Origin: Macrotrachela quadricornifera
Lineage: Eukaryota; Rotifera; Eurotatoria; Philodinida; Philodinidae
Reading direction: 5' to 3'
NCBI GenBank assembly: GCA_022393335.1
Contig: JAJEKB010000244.1
Location: 30,130 to 94,129 of the forward strand
Length of the DNA: 64,000 nucleotides
A program made the translations under genes and the position numbers. Below the pieces are notes generated by a model, which did not search any database, was not told the origin of the DNA, and was given only the letters and a program-made list of their open reading frames with translations. Below are positions 35,114-46,878 of the stretch, piece by piece (position 1 is the stretch's first letter; every line of letters starts with the position of its first letter).

Positions 35114-35860
35114 TTTTCACAAGAGGAAAGAAAAAATGATTTTTAATTTTATTTGATTATATTTTAATTTCTTTCTCAAAACAAAAAAGTGAAAACTAAT
35201 AAATTATCTCTAGATATTAACCCGTGACTTATACAACTGCCAAACTTCAAGCCTATTTAGTTATTTTTATGGTCATTTTCAACTGTATCTGTTAATCAAA
35301 AATCTTTGTCTTGCCAATCTTTTCATACTTTATGCATAATATTTTGTTCAAATAAAATCTTAAATTTTAGATCAAGGAAATATTCTATTCTGAAATATGA
35401 ATAACTATTACAATAGAAACCAAAAAAGAAGAAAACTACTTATTGATTATTATAAAGTAAAGCTGAAAACTTACATTCGATAGATTGATGGTTGATTAAT
35501 TTAACGAAAACTTTTTTGGCATAAAATTTTAAAGCATCTTTCATTTTTTAACAATACAAAATTAAACCATGTACATTAAAAGTGTTACTTTAACGAATAA
35601 AAACAACAGTCAAGAATGAAAACCAATACATTATCTTGTTATACATAATATTCATGTATAGAGAGACACTAAACATCAACAGATAAAATTTTTTATTATA
35701 ACAAGTAATGCTCATCACTACGACTCTCGACTAAATCCATTCTATTCATTTTGAAAATCATTGTCCAATCAATCGTTGATATATGTGCTATTACAAACAG
35801 CTTGGTTTTAACAAATGTTCTACTTTTTACGGTTTCTAAACAACATCGTAATTGTACAGC
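35114..35860. other. AT-rich intergenic sequence
   Basis: Nothing recognised. Confidence 0.4.
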
Positions 35861-36847
35861 TAGTCTACCCAAGAATTCAAGGATTCTATGCTTTTTCGGT
35901 TGAGAAAAATACAAAATATATTCGCTTAATATATCACCGAGTGTTGCGAATGGCATTGTCACTCAACATCACATACTACGTACTCAAGCAGATAATCTCA
36001 CCAAACATCCATTCGTAACATATCATAACTAAAAGTTAGCAAAAATGATTAAACTAGATAATAATCAACCAAATTTTATCCATCACATCAGTAATCAGCA
36101 ATACAAAAATGAAGCCAAGACAGATGCCTAACCTTACAGATACTAATCTCTTGGAAAATCAGTAACAAAGGCTAAAAGCATTGATCTATCTATATCCAGA
36201 CGTTTTTGCTGAACAAGCTGGGCACACAGCTAAACTATAGAATCATATTGAAGTAATGAAAGTTTCGGAACTGTGTAACTTACCATCAAGTATTTGTAAA
36301 ATTCACGAACATCTAGGAACACTCCAAAACTGGGAATAGATCAAACATACATATACTGATAGATAATTCCAAAATAAACCTACTATTGTTACCAAAGTCT
36401 TCAAAGAATGTTTCGAATTTCATTTGCATGATTGCATTGAACCACAAACATTGATACTAGAAAAGTTATAGTAAATTCAGTTACATAATGTTTCATTTGT
36501 CAACAGTAAAATTTTACCAAATTCATAAAGTCATTTTATACCTTAACAAAAAACATTTGCCTGTCTTCCACGCCGTTAGTGCTAGCTCTAATAAAAATAT
36601 TTTTTCAAAATAACAATATATCTATATCAAACTTACACAGAATTTATATTATCTATCGCTGCTTTATTAGAGAAATATTATTTTGAATATGTTATACAAC
36701 TCATATACGATTCATCACTAAGAGATTTATTATATTATGTGATTGACTGAAAATATTGACTAATGCGTGATATGTTAAATTAATTACAGAATGAATTTGT
36801 AACAAGAATAAATGAAATATTCTCTACTATTATATGTAGTCTACCCA
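35861..36847. repeat. Dispersed repeat, copy 1, flanked by 11-bp direct repeats
   Basis: From 35866 the sequence matches 44395 onward at high identity for several hundred bases. TAGTCTACCCA occurs at 35861-35871 and again at 36837-36847, bracketing the copy and possibly marking its target site. The + strand carries broken protein sense near 36185 (ALIYLYPDVFAEQAGHTAKL) that loosely recalls the start of Ty3/gypsy reverse transcriptase regions. The minus strand has the shared frame ending LEFLGR. The element class remains open. Confidence 0.5.
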
Positions 36848-37171
36848 TTGATGTGCTTCAAACAATCAGCAGATGTTGAAAGAAGCACGTAGATTTCAGA
36901 ATCAAATTTGAACTTTAAGAGAAAAAAATACAAAAATATACAAATTAAACAGAAGATAATGATAAAAATGTAATTTCACATAAATAAAGGAAGAAAAGGA
37001 AATCTGTTGTTTTCATAATATAAATTAGTCCCGAGAACGTTCAAGGAAGCGTCGAACGATAGACGTCGCGTGAAAACAGCAAGTATCACAATTCAATCAA
37101 CTCTAATATATAGTTTATTTCTGTTATTCTCGATAGTTTTGTTCTCATGGTATTTATAGAAACCTGAGACA
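36848..37171. other. Intergenic, nothing recognised
   Basis: AT-rich sequence between two repeats, without ORF or motif. Confidence 0.4.
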
Positions 37172-37590
37172 CAAGTAGCGTGGATTGAGGCGATCCACTA
37201 GGTTCCTTGACTGCAGATTCAAACTAATACTCTACCGACATGCACATTCCTTTTAGGGATTAAGATTTCGACTATAGCCGAGGGGATAGCTCTTGATAAC
37301 TGGAAATATCCCGAATACATAGCACTCAACGATCTATGGGTATCCCCATAGTAGAGCAGTTGAAGACCTAAGATACCCTGTAGGATTGTAGTTGAGCACT
37401 CATGGATATGTCATAGGGTGGCACTGAAGGAGACACATGTGGCCTATAGTAGGCTACCTGAGCATGTGTGAGTCCTAGCAAAGATGTATTCTGATTGGTT
37501 GAAAAAATTGATCAATCTGAGGTGCGGACAAACACAGAAACATACCGTCAATTTCGGGATTGAGACCCTGACGATAGTCAAGGGAACATC
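37172..37590. mobile_element. Second, shorter copy of the CCTTGACTG-ended element
   Basis: It opens with the hairpin GTGGATTGAGGCGATCCAC, then TAGGTTCCTTGACTG, and closes with GATAGTCAAGGG. The centre has 34-bp-type minisatellite units (37310-37460). 37450-37587 matches 8960-9092, including GAGCATGTGTGAGTCC and GATTGAGACCCTGA. At about 420 bp it is an internally deleted relative of the 7669-9092 element. No transposase. Confidence 0.6.
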
Positions 37591-40546
37591 TCATTTTGAT
37601 ATATTTCGAGTCTTAATTAGTCTGTCGAATTATATTATTTTTATTTTATTTAGTTTGAATCTTGTCTAAAAACTTAAGACGTTTTCAAAAGCAATCACCA
37701 TAGAGGGTTTTGCATGGCAGTAATTTTCAAACCAATTGTCAAACACGTGTTTCCTGAGGAATAGTTCTTACTGATATACTGAAACATTTTACTTTTATAT
37801 AAAATAATAATCTGTTCTTTTCTTTACCGACATATATATTATTTTTATTTTGAACTTGTTCTTTATCTTGACTACAAACTTAGTGACTTTTTCTGAGATA
37901 TGTGTTTCAGAAACTCTTCCATATATGATTTACGATTCTCCTTCAGACCGATTTTGGTTATTTAACTACGTAAACCTTTTTCTTTGATATATATATATAT
38001 ATAATGACATATATAATTGAATAGAGTGCTGATCCCTCTATCGATTTATATTATTTTGATTAGATTTACATTCGATCTTACCAATGATTTTTGTAAAAAG
38101 TACTGTTTAGTTGACTTTCATAAATACGCAAACTGAACAAACTTGAACAGTAAATTCAATTTATTCCTCAATTTCGAATCAATATTGCCTCGTATTTCCC
38201 ATACGTTCATGTTCGATGGATCCTTACTTTCAAGGTAATTTTCATCATTAATGAATTTAATTCAACTGATATATAAACGTACAAGTCTTGCTTCAATACT
38301 TCTCGAAAACTATAAAGTTCTTTTATAAGAACAAAAATAAATAAAATAAAAGTTATATATTTTGAAAGAATAATTGACTTTATATTCAGTTATAATAAAA
38401 TATAAGATAGCCAAGGTTTTAGATAAATACAGCAAAGTTAACAATATTATTAGAAATAACGTAATCAACCTGCATATTGTTTATATTTACTGAGAGTAAG
38501 TCGTCAATGTCAGCGATTGTTTATGAACACACAATAAAAAAACGATGATTGTACACGCTCGCACCGTTTATAGTTGACGTTTCCGACATCTCACGATACC
38601 GTCCAGTCATCGCTTACGGTCATCGTACTGTCGCGAGAATCGTAAACGGTGAATTTTTACGGCCACTGTTTGTGATGATCATAATAACATCGTAAAGCAT
38701 CGTATATGCGATAACTGTAAATGTCTACCGTTTCCACTGTAATTTATCGTACACGGCGGTTTATGGCAGTGTGATTGACCTGCAATCCTGTCTAACTTTT
38801 GCGCGACGACCTATTGGCATTTCTCCTAGTTATCTGGGCAAAGCCTTTAGCTTGACACTGTCCTGAGAGCATACTATAATTATAGTCGTTGCATTCTTTG
38901 AGAAAGAAGAATATCCTTCAAATTAATTTGTTGTCACTTATGCTAGCGAACTACTGTCACCGTTGTATTCAAAGAAAATGACCCAGAACTGAAGACTTTC
39001 AATAGAAAGGGTATGATTTGTTTTTCAGCAAAAGTGTTCGTAAATGTCTTTCATATGTTCCACAACCAGGAAACACTGAAAAAGTCACTTTTGAAGAATT
39101 TCCAGGCTTTTTCCTAACATATTTTCTATCTTTGAAAATATATCATAGGAGTTCCGAGAAAATGGTCGAGAAGTCGAAATCTTCAATAGAAAGGGTCTAA
39201 TTTTTTTTCATCAAGAGTGTTTTCTAGACCATATCGGCATTTTAGACAAAAAATCGAAAAAATAAACTTTTTCCAAAAACTGGTAGAATATTCATGGATT
39301 CACTCAATATTTTTTTAATACTAGACCAATTCATTTTTTCTTATTTAGTCTTCCTGTCACCTCAAATCTTTTATTTAAAAAAAAAACAAAAGACATTACA
39401 AGATGCAGTGCGAATAGCTCTATTATATACGTAGTAAAAGTTATTTTAATTGTGTACTTTTTATTTCACAAAAACAGCAAAATCCTGTGAAATTCTTTTC
39501 GCTGCCTCGAAAAAAAATCATTTTTTTTATATGAAGAGCGATTTATTTTCTAATGCTATATAAAAAATAACCAATCTTAAGTATATTGTAGAGCTTTTCA
39601 GGCTGCATCTTGTGGTATATCTTGTTTTTTTAACACGATGCAACAAATCATTGAAAATTGAAATGCAAAGCATTGCCATTTAATCTGTTTCATTCGTTAG
39701 TTAAGTTTTATACAAAAACAGTTCTCGAAATTATATTAATATGATATATAAGGTGAATAATGATAAAATAGTGTAGAGGCATAAAACTTTGTTGTTGCTA
39801 ACAGTCTATATAACAAGAAAATTTCTTCAACCATTATATAAGATATTGATATAGCTCATAAAGGCTTTTGATATGACCTAAGTAAATCCATTTATAATAT
39901 AGGACAGTCCTCACTTGACAACTGGCACAGTTAAAGGTATGACACAGTCAATGATGTCAGTTTCTGCTCCAATCCTGATGACTGAGAGTGAGACTGAAGC
40001 TACTTCCGTGTATCTCTAGTTACGGCATTAATTTTCAATAAACAGACGCAATTGATTGGCAAATGCATAGAAAAATAAAATATACGAACGAGAAATATTA
40101 ATGGTACATATCGTCTTGATGGTTATTCTGTTGTTCGCATCTGTTTCTATCGTCTGTCTAATTAGCTTTTTTTGTCGATCGTCTCGTCAGTTTTTCTCAA
40201 CAACACATTACTGTAAGTGTTTTCACATTTGCCACCAAAAAGATATCTAGGAGAAAAAAAATTTAATAGGACATTAACAAAGAAGAAAAGAATGACAAAA
40301 GATATATTGCAGCTGCGACTATCACTCTCGGGTAAAGTAAGTGAATAAAAAGAGAAAGGAATCGTCGTTGTCTGATTCGTGTAATCGTATGATTTTAGTT
40401 GTGCCATTCGTGTATCTGAAGTCATCGACTATTACGTATAAGACTTTTAAATAGCATTCTTATCTCATTATCGAGTTAACGAGGAATTTGATTTGGTGGT
40501 AAATCCAGCTCAAAAGAAAGTTTTTATAAGAAAATTAACGAAAGTA
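37591..40546. other. Long gene-poor stretch
   Basis: 38520-38780 is a GC-richer island with repeated CGTAAACGG-like words and may be an old MITE. Two copies of a TCAATAGAAAGGGT phrase about 185 bp apart (39000 and 39187) mark a short duplication. The 87-residue minus frame at 40162-40425 has one hydrophobic stretch but no recognisable family. Confidence 0.35.
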
Positions 40547-41500
40547 CAGTGAAGCTCAAACGAATTTTCCCTTTTGATATTTTGTAGCTTTTATAGACAT
40601 ACTTCGTTTATTTTCAAACATATTATCAATAGCGAGAAAGCTCAGAACGCACTGTATATTTTGGTATATTTATGTGAGACATCAAACATAGTTTCAAGTG
40701 TAACAAATTTCTTCGAAGGAAAAAGCGATATTGTTTTTCACTACAATATCCAATACCCATACTGTTGTAACTTTTTTTACTTTACGTGTATCTTGACTCA
40801 GATAAATGATAAAAACATGAATTTTGTTCCAAAAGATGCGCCGTAGATAGCTCTACCAAAACTGTATGAGGAAATTCCCCTTTACCTATCTTAACGCTTT
40901 TTCTTATAGTCAAAATAAACAGCCTACATGGAAATGTTACTCTTCATCATATTGAAAGCCTTTAGAAGATTTTTCTGATTTGCTATAGGAGTTAATGCAT
41001 ACAGTTTTTGTAGAACTCTCGATGGCATATCTTTTAAAACTAAATTCAACATTCTATTATTTTCTCAAGTCATGATATATGCAAAACAAAAGTGTTCTAA
41101 AGATTTTCAATATGATAGCAAATGAGATTGTTCATTTAGAATGTAAAAGAAGCCAATAGAAGAGATAAAAAGGAATTCAATCATACAGTATTTGCAGAGC
41201 TTTTCATGGCACATCGTTTGGAAAAAAAACTCAGGATTTTATCGTTTACTTCAGCCAATATATATATACAAATTAAAAAATCCTACAATATTATGAAACG
41301 TCTGTAGTACAAAGAAAGGCCACTTTTTTATCTGATACAGGTTTTTTCACCTTAAACTGCATTTGATGTTTAATGTTAATATACTAAAGAATGCAGCGCC
41401 TTTCGAGCTTTCGCGCTATATATGGTATGTTTGAAAACTAATGAAGTATGGCTATGAAAATTAAAAACTATCAAGGGGAAAATTCATTTGAGCTTCACTA
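40547..41500. mobile_element. TA-flanked 954-bp MITE
   Basis: CAGTGAAGCTCAAACGAATT on the left pairs with AATTCATTTGAGCTTCACTA on the right. The inverted match runs about 35 bp. TA is immediately outside both ends (40545-40546 and 41501-41502), as for Tc1/mariner-type insertion. The internal 90-codon frame (40574-40846) does not resemble a transposase. Confidence 0.75.
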
Positions 41501-41502
41501 TA

Positions 41503-42421
41503 CAAGAAGTATTGGCAGTATAGACCATATAAGAGATGTAGAGAATCTATTTAGCAGTATAGCGATGTAGAGGTGTTTTAGACCGGTGTACTTTATACTG
41601 CTATACCGTTATAGTGATATAAAGAACCCACATAGTATTACATCGCTAACATTTATAGATATGTAAATTTTATTTTATTACAAATTAATTTTTTTTCAAA
41701 TTTTATTTTGCCACAAATTCAAATTTCCTATCACATGTCATTATCGTAAATTTCAAGCGCAGGTTTTGAACTTTTCCAAGACACTTTCAGAGGCTACATT
41801 ATAATTTAGCCTGAATTACTTCAAACCCACAATTTCCTCAAATATACCGCATATTAGGTAGGAAGGAAAAATTTAACTTGACTTCATATGCTTCATATCA
41901 GCAGAGATGTAGCCATTTCTACAGAATGAAGAGCGTAACATCTTCGTTCACAATGATCGAGAGTAAGAAGATTATGGCACTCTGTTCAGCTTACTGTCTT
42001 ATCGTCGTCCATCCATAATCACAACGCATTTTTGCGAAGATTATGATATTATACATGTGAGAAATAGCCTCAGCTTCGAGTTCACAAGATGGTGAGTAGT
42101 TATGATCTGTATTATAGTTGTGTATGAGTATGGTGAGTGGAAGACTTTAGTTGTTTTCAAAAATATGTTAGAAAATTCTTCTATAAACGAGTCAATATTT
42201 TGTCTGACACCTTATTTTATTGTTTTCTTCTAAAGTTTTGTATTAAAAGCATAAAATTTGTAATATATTGGCTCCTTGCATCAAATTCTAAAGGGAAGTT
42301 GTAAGATAAAAATTAGATGGTATCCAACCTGTTCCCAGGCACCTCTTTACATATTATAATTGTGTTAGTAGAAAATGATTTTGTCTTCTATTATAGAAAA
42401 CTATTTATATTGAGACAATAA
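41503..42421. other. Upstream region of the two-pass membrane protein gene
   Basis: GATGGTGAGTAG at about 42089 offers a donor, and TTCTATTATAG ending at 42397 an acceptor 24 bp before the ATG. A 5' UTR intron of about 305 nt is therefore possible. Joining at the ATG of the donor site would put the reading frame out of register, so I do not use it as coding. 41520-41660 has short repeated words with CTGCTATACCGTTATAG. Confidence 0.3.
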
Positions 42422-42919
42422 ATGGACAAGGATACTATTTTTTCTGCCGTTTCGGATTCTGAAAGGATTGTGGACAAATACCAAAATGCTGTTGATGGGC
42501 GATCAGCGAAAATGATCGTAATTATTACTAATCTTCGATTGTTAATTCATTGGAAAAAACAGATTTGCTTTTGCCGTACTCGCTCTCATTACTCTTCAAT
42601 TATGCTCGATTCGATTGATCGCATGGACGATACATGTACACATCCAAATTATGACATTTTATACTTGATAACTGTGCTACTTGGAGGACTTGCACTTGCC
42701 ATTTATGGACTTGTTTCCGGATCAGAATGGGTGATACTTTCGGGCATCATACTCAGCATCATTTCTACATTTCTACTGGCTGTTGTGTACGACTCTGGCA
42801 AAAAGAAATGCATTAGATTAAAAGGTTCTTTTGGCTCGGAAACATTAGAATTTGAAAAGGCAACAGCTAGAAAGCTCGAGAAACAACTCAGTGAAATGAT
42901 TTATCAAAGACGCACGTAG
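42422..42919 (+). CDS. Small two-pass membrane protein with split PH/GRAM-like domain, 165 aa
   Basis: Single exon, ATG to stop. Residues 30-70 carry a strand pattern, MIVIITNLRLLIHW...SIMLDSIDRMD, like the first strands of PH/GRAM-type domains. Two membrane helices follow (about 79-99 and 103-123, with a GGLALAIYGLVSG turn). Then comes KKKCIRLKGSFGSETLEF and a C-terminal helix (about 145-160) that would complete the domain. The layout suggests a cytoplasmic lipid-binding-like domain interrupted by a helical hairpin. I do not know its function. AATAAA lies about 100 bp downstream. No signal peptide. Coding is supported by composition and domain logic rather than an identified homologue. Confidence 0.7.
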   Translation: MDKDTIFSAVSDSERIVDKYQNAVDGRSAKMIVIITNLRLLIHWKKQICFCRTRSHYSSIMLDSIDRMDDTCTHPNYDILYLITVLLGGLALAIYGLVSGSEWVILSGIILSIISTFLLAVVYDSGKKKCIRLKGSFGSETLEFEKATARKLEKQLSEMIYQRRT

Positions 42920-43017
42920 TATTCTCTTCGGCAAAATAGTTCACATGAACAGTTACTACTAGTGGCACTATCGGCACAGATTGTATTGACATACAGCAAC
43001 GAAATTGAGGCCACATA

Positions 43018-43023
43018 AATAAA
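43018..43023 (+). terminator. Polyadenylation signal AATAAA
   Basis: AATAAA about 100 bp after the stop of the two-pass membrane protein gene. Confidence 0.5.
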
Positions 43024-43530
43024 AGCAATAGCATCTAGATAAGTTCCATTATGCCTACTACATTACATATTGGCAATTTTGCTGATAGCTTTCCAGGAGA
43101 CATTCGCTAGTCGTTTTCCCATATACATGCTATATATCTTCCGGTAAAACATAGTTTCAATCCATATTTCTCATATATGAGTATTTGTAAAATACGCGAA
43201 GACCCACATCTTCTCATCAATCGATAGAGCATGTTGACTTATGTATGTATCCAAAATATTAGACTTTTTTATGCTATAATAATATAATGATAATAATAAC
43301 ATCCTATAGGCTTATCGCCCGTTGGGACCGGCCACGGTTATTATTACTAGTTGTCCATCTGCAGCAGGGTTCTATCGTCTTTTCTTTTTACAGACGGTGG
43401 TATCTGCACCATCTTCCGTCCAGCATATTGACTAAAGATATAGTCAGCACGAATGATTCGTGTGGAATGAATTATTTAAGACAAGTTAGCCGTTAGTGAT
43501 TTGTTCAAAGTCATTTCATGGATGATGTTA
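43024..43530. other. Intergenic; body of a possible SINE
   Basis: It lies downstream (on the minus strand) of the tRNA-like segment. The 69-residue + frame at 43287 lacks family features. Confidence 0.3.
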
Positions 43531-43595
43531 CGGAGGTTTGAACACAGTGTCTCGTGGGTGCATGCCATGCAACGTAACCACTCAACCATGGCGGC
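43531..43595 (-). other. tRNA-like segment (possible SINE head)
   Basis: Read on the minus strand from 43594, GCCGCCATGGTTGAGTGGTT contains an A-box-like TGGTTGAGTGG (43578-43588). GTTCAAACC at 43535-43543 fits a B box, at tRNA-like spacing. Acceptor and T stems do not pair properly, so it is not a working tRNA. A tRNA-derived SINE or tRNA pseudogene is the likeliest reading. Confidence 0.35.
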
Positions 43596-44394
43596 TTTTT
43601 TATTTTATGTTAGTCTAAGAAAAATAGCAGGAGCCGACTTTTTAGAGTTTTTCCGATCATTTATAAGAGACTATACAAAAAGTTTGGGTCGTTGTGAGAT
43701 CTCCGTGGATCTTCGTAGATTGAAAAAACTAGTATTTGTTAGAAAATGGTTTTAATGTTGAACCATTTTGGGTCTTCGTGGATATTTATAGTCAACTCAG
43801 CGAGCTCTATCCACTGATAGTATCAATTTTTAATTTGGAGGTCTTCGTGGGTCTTCATGTATTTTCAAATACCCCTCGTATATTGTCACTATAAGAAGAT
43901 ATTGCTGAAAAAATAATACTATATTCTGAAAGTCTGTCGAGTTTACTATCACCCTGCATAATTAGATTTTAGTTTTGACCTATTCATTACCAAAATAAAT
44001 TAAGTGCAATGAAGGCACCTTCATATCCAGATTTCCACAGAGTGGACTGTGTCTCCTCAACCAGTTCTGTAAATTTTTCATCACTATAAAATTGCCTTTT
44101 CTAGAAAAGCCATTATGTATTCTGATAGAAGTTAAAATTCTCTATCCCCCTGTCTATTTGTTTATTTTCTACCATTCATAGATTGAATGAAGTTCAATAT
44201 AATGAAATCATCCTCAATCAACAAGTGCCAAAAATCTACAGTGTTTTGCTACTTAAGAGACAGTCCATAAGCCCATCAAGGATCACGTCATATATCGAAG
44301 CACTCGATAAAAATTGATTTTTTGATTTGTTGTTCTCATTTTGTTCAACATCAGCTGAAACCTCTAAATCCAAAATTTTAGCACATTTGGTGCG
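43596..44394. other. Intergenic
   Basis: A short segment near 43640-43870 repeats GTCTTCGTGG words and contains AGCGAGCTCTATCCACTGAT, reminiscent of the 175-bp foldback repeat. No gene. Confidence 0.35.
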
Positions 44395-45245
44395 ACCCAA
44401 GAATTCCAGGATTCTGTGCTTTTTCGGTTGAGAAAAATACAAAATATATTCGCTTAATATATCACCGAGTGTTGCGAATGGCATTGTCACTCAACATCAC
44501 ATACTACGTACTCAAGCAGATAATCTCACCAAACATCCATTCGTAATATATCATAACTAAAAGTTAGCAAAAATGATTAAACTAGATAATAATCAACCAA
44601 ATTTTATCCATCACATCAGTAATCAGCAATACAAAAATGAAGCCAAGACAGATGCCTAACCTTACAGATACTAATCTCTTGGAAAATCAGTAACAAAGGC
44701 TAAAAGCATTGATCTATCTATATCCAGACGTTTTTGCTGAACAAGCTGGGCACACAGCTAAACTATAAAATCATATTGTAGTGATGAAAGTTTCGAAACT
44801 GTGTAACTTACCATCAAGTATTTGTAAAATTCACGAACACCTAGGAACGCTCTAAAACGGGGAATAGACCAAACATACATATACCGATAGATAATTCTAA
44901 AATAAACCTGCTATTGTCGTCGATGTTTTCAAAGAATGTTTCGAATTACATTTCCATGACTGCATTGAACCATAAACATTGGTACTAGAAAAATTATAGT
45001 CAATTCAGTTACAGAATGTTTAGTTTGTCAGCAGTGAAATTTTATCAAATTCATCAAGTTATTTCATACCTTAGAGAAAAATACTGCTGCCTCCATGATA
45101 ATATTGCTAAATTATCGTCCACGTTGCTATTGCAAGCTCTATTAGAAATATTTTTTTCAAAATAAGAATATGAAAATATTAACTAATGCGCAATATGCTA
45201 CATTAATTAGAGAACCAATTTGTCACAAGAATAAAAGAAATAATA
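44395..45245. repeat. Dispersed repeat, copy 2 of the 35861-36847 family
   Basis: It starts at ACCCAAGAATTCCAGG and follows copy 1 closely through ATGAAGCCAAGACAGATGCC and GTATTTGTAAAATTCACGAA. It lacks roughly 130 bp near the right end relative to copy 1. Both copies share the same left boundary but have different flanks, so they arose by transposition or dispersed duplication. Confidence 0.7.
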
Positions 45246-46838
45246 AATTTTATATTTGTTAAAAATGATTATTTTCATATTAGATATGTTGATGCTGTAA
45301 GTGCCACTAATAGAAATAGAGATTCCTTATTTAAACGAATCTCAAATGAAAAATTCGTTAAACTGCATGAAAAAACAAAGAGTAGAGAATTAGTTTTAAA
45401 TACAATAAAACACATTTAAGAAAATATTCCTTCTAAAAATCTATTCTAAATCTACGAAAAATAAAATTAATTTTTTGAAAATTGATACGAGGTATTGAAT
45501 TGGAGTACTTTGTCTCATTCTTCTTTGGCCATACGTTTAAGTACTGAAGTTTCAATTTTTCATCCTTGGTGTATGTTTTTGATCAAGGAAATAATTTATA
45601 ACAATTGTCTATTCGTTATGGAGCAATTGTAGATTAGTTGAATGAAATATTTGCTAGATTGACGACATCATATGCGTATCATTTCTTTCTCTATATCATT
45701 GTTGTGATGTCATACATTATTACATACATGTTATCTCTTCTTGAATGTTTAGGTATTTTCTTTCTCTATACAGTTGACATATATTTCTCGTCGTTTCTGG
45801 CATCTTCCAGCAAAATCTTTCGTATTCTGCGTTATGTGATGTATATTTATATATCCGCGTCTCAAAGCAATAAAACTATGAAATTATATTGGAAATGTAA
45901 TAGTTCTATTTGACTTATAATTGGTTAGGGGTTGATTACCTTCTGCAATTGTCTGTAGCTTATTTTGCGTTAAAAATAACATAATGCTTAAAAGGAGGTA
46001 TGAAAGCAGATAGGAACTACTACATTTTCAATTTGAACGAACATATGGTTAAATTTTCACGATTCAATCAATATATTATGTGTAAATAATATGACAATTT
46101 TTAATTTATATCATGGGTAGATGATGATTTATTATGAGTATGTACGAAAATATTTTTGTATGTGGTTTCTACGAGCGTTCTTATTGGAAATTTTTTTTTT
46201 CTTTCAAAATTATTTCAAAATATTCAGATCTAGATTCAGAAAAAGTTTATTTGTTAGTCTGTCTTAAGGGCTAAGCGAGAGAACGAGAGTGAGTGTGTGT
46301 ATATATTATAGACTTTATTTTCGAAAAAAAGAAAGTGTTGATTTGAGTCATCGCTAACGTTATTCGATAAAGAAAATATTTGTATACTGAAAAATGTAAA
46401 AAAAATTCTTAGGCATATTGCCTATACTTATTGCAATAACTAGAACATCTGCTAAACGAAATAATTCGTTTAGTAATTAATTCAATGACTCCCATCATTA
46501 TAAACGATGAAAAAACTGAATAATGCGAAATAAAATCATAAAATCACTCGGTATAATTTCACTTTTGTTTGATAATAAAACAGAAAAGTACGTCATATAA
46601 CAACAATACGAACGAAGAAAACGAGAGGGTTGCGCTTTAGATATATTGACTGTAATTGTTTTTTTTTCTTCCTAATCTAGAATTGATATCAATAAAGTAA
46701 AAAACGAACTCCAATGGCGTCGTTCTCTTACATCTTAAAAGTACGAAAAGACATATTCAACGCTTAACTCTTCGTTATCAAACGCACTTTGTATCTCAAC
46801 ACCCTACCATCGAGAAGAAAGGTAATATATCATCAATC
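45246..46838. other. AT-rich intergenic region
   Basis: No confident gene. The 91-codon + frame at 45638-45913 is hydrophobic, and compositional bias alone explains it. Confidence 0.35.
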
Positions 46839-46846
46839 TATATAAA
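46839..46846 (+). promoter_or_regulatory. TATA box of the P450 gene
   Basis: TATATAAA lies 33 bp upstream of the P450 start codon. The 5' UTR would then be very short, unless a downstream start site or trans-splicing is used. Confidence 0.5.
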
Positions 46847-46878
46847 GAGAGACGATTAGTTTTGTTTAATATTAAAAA

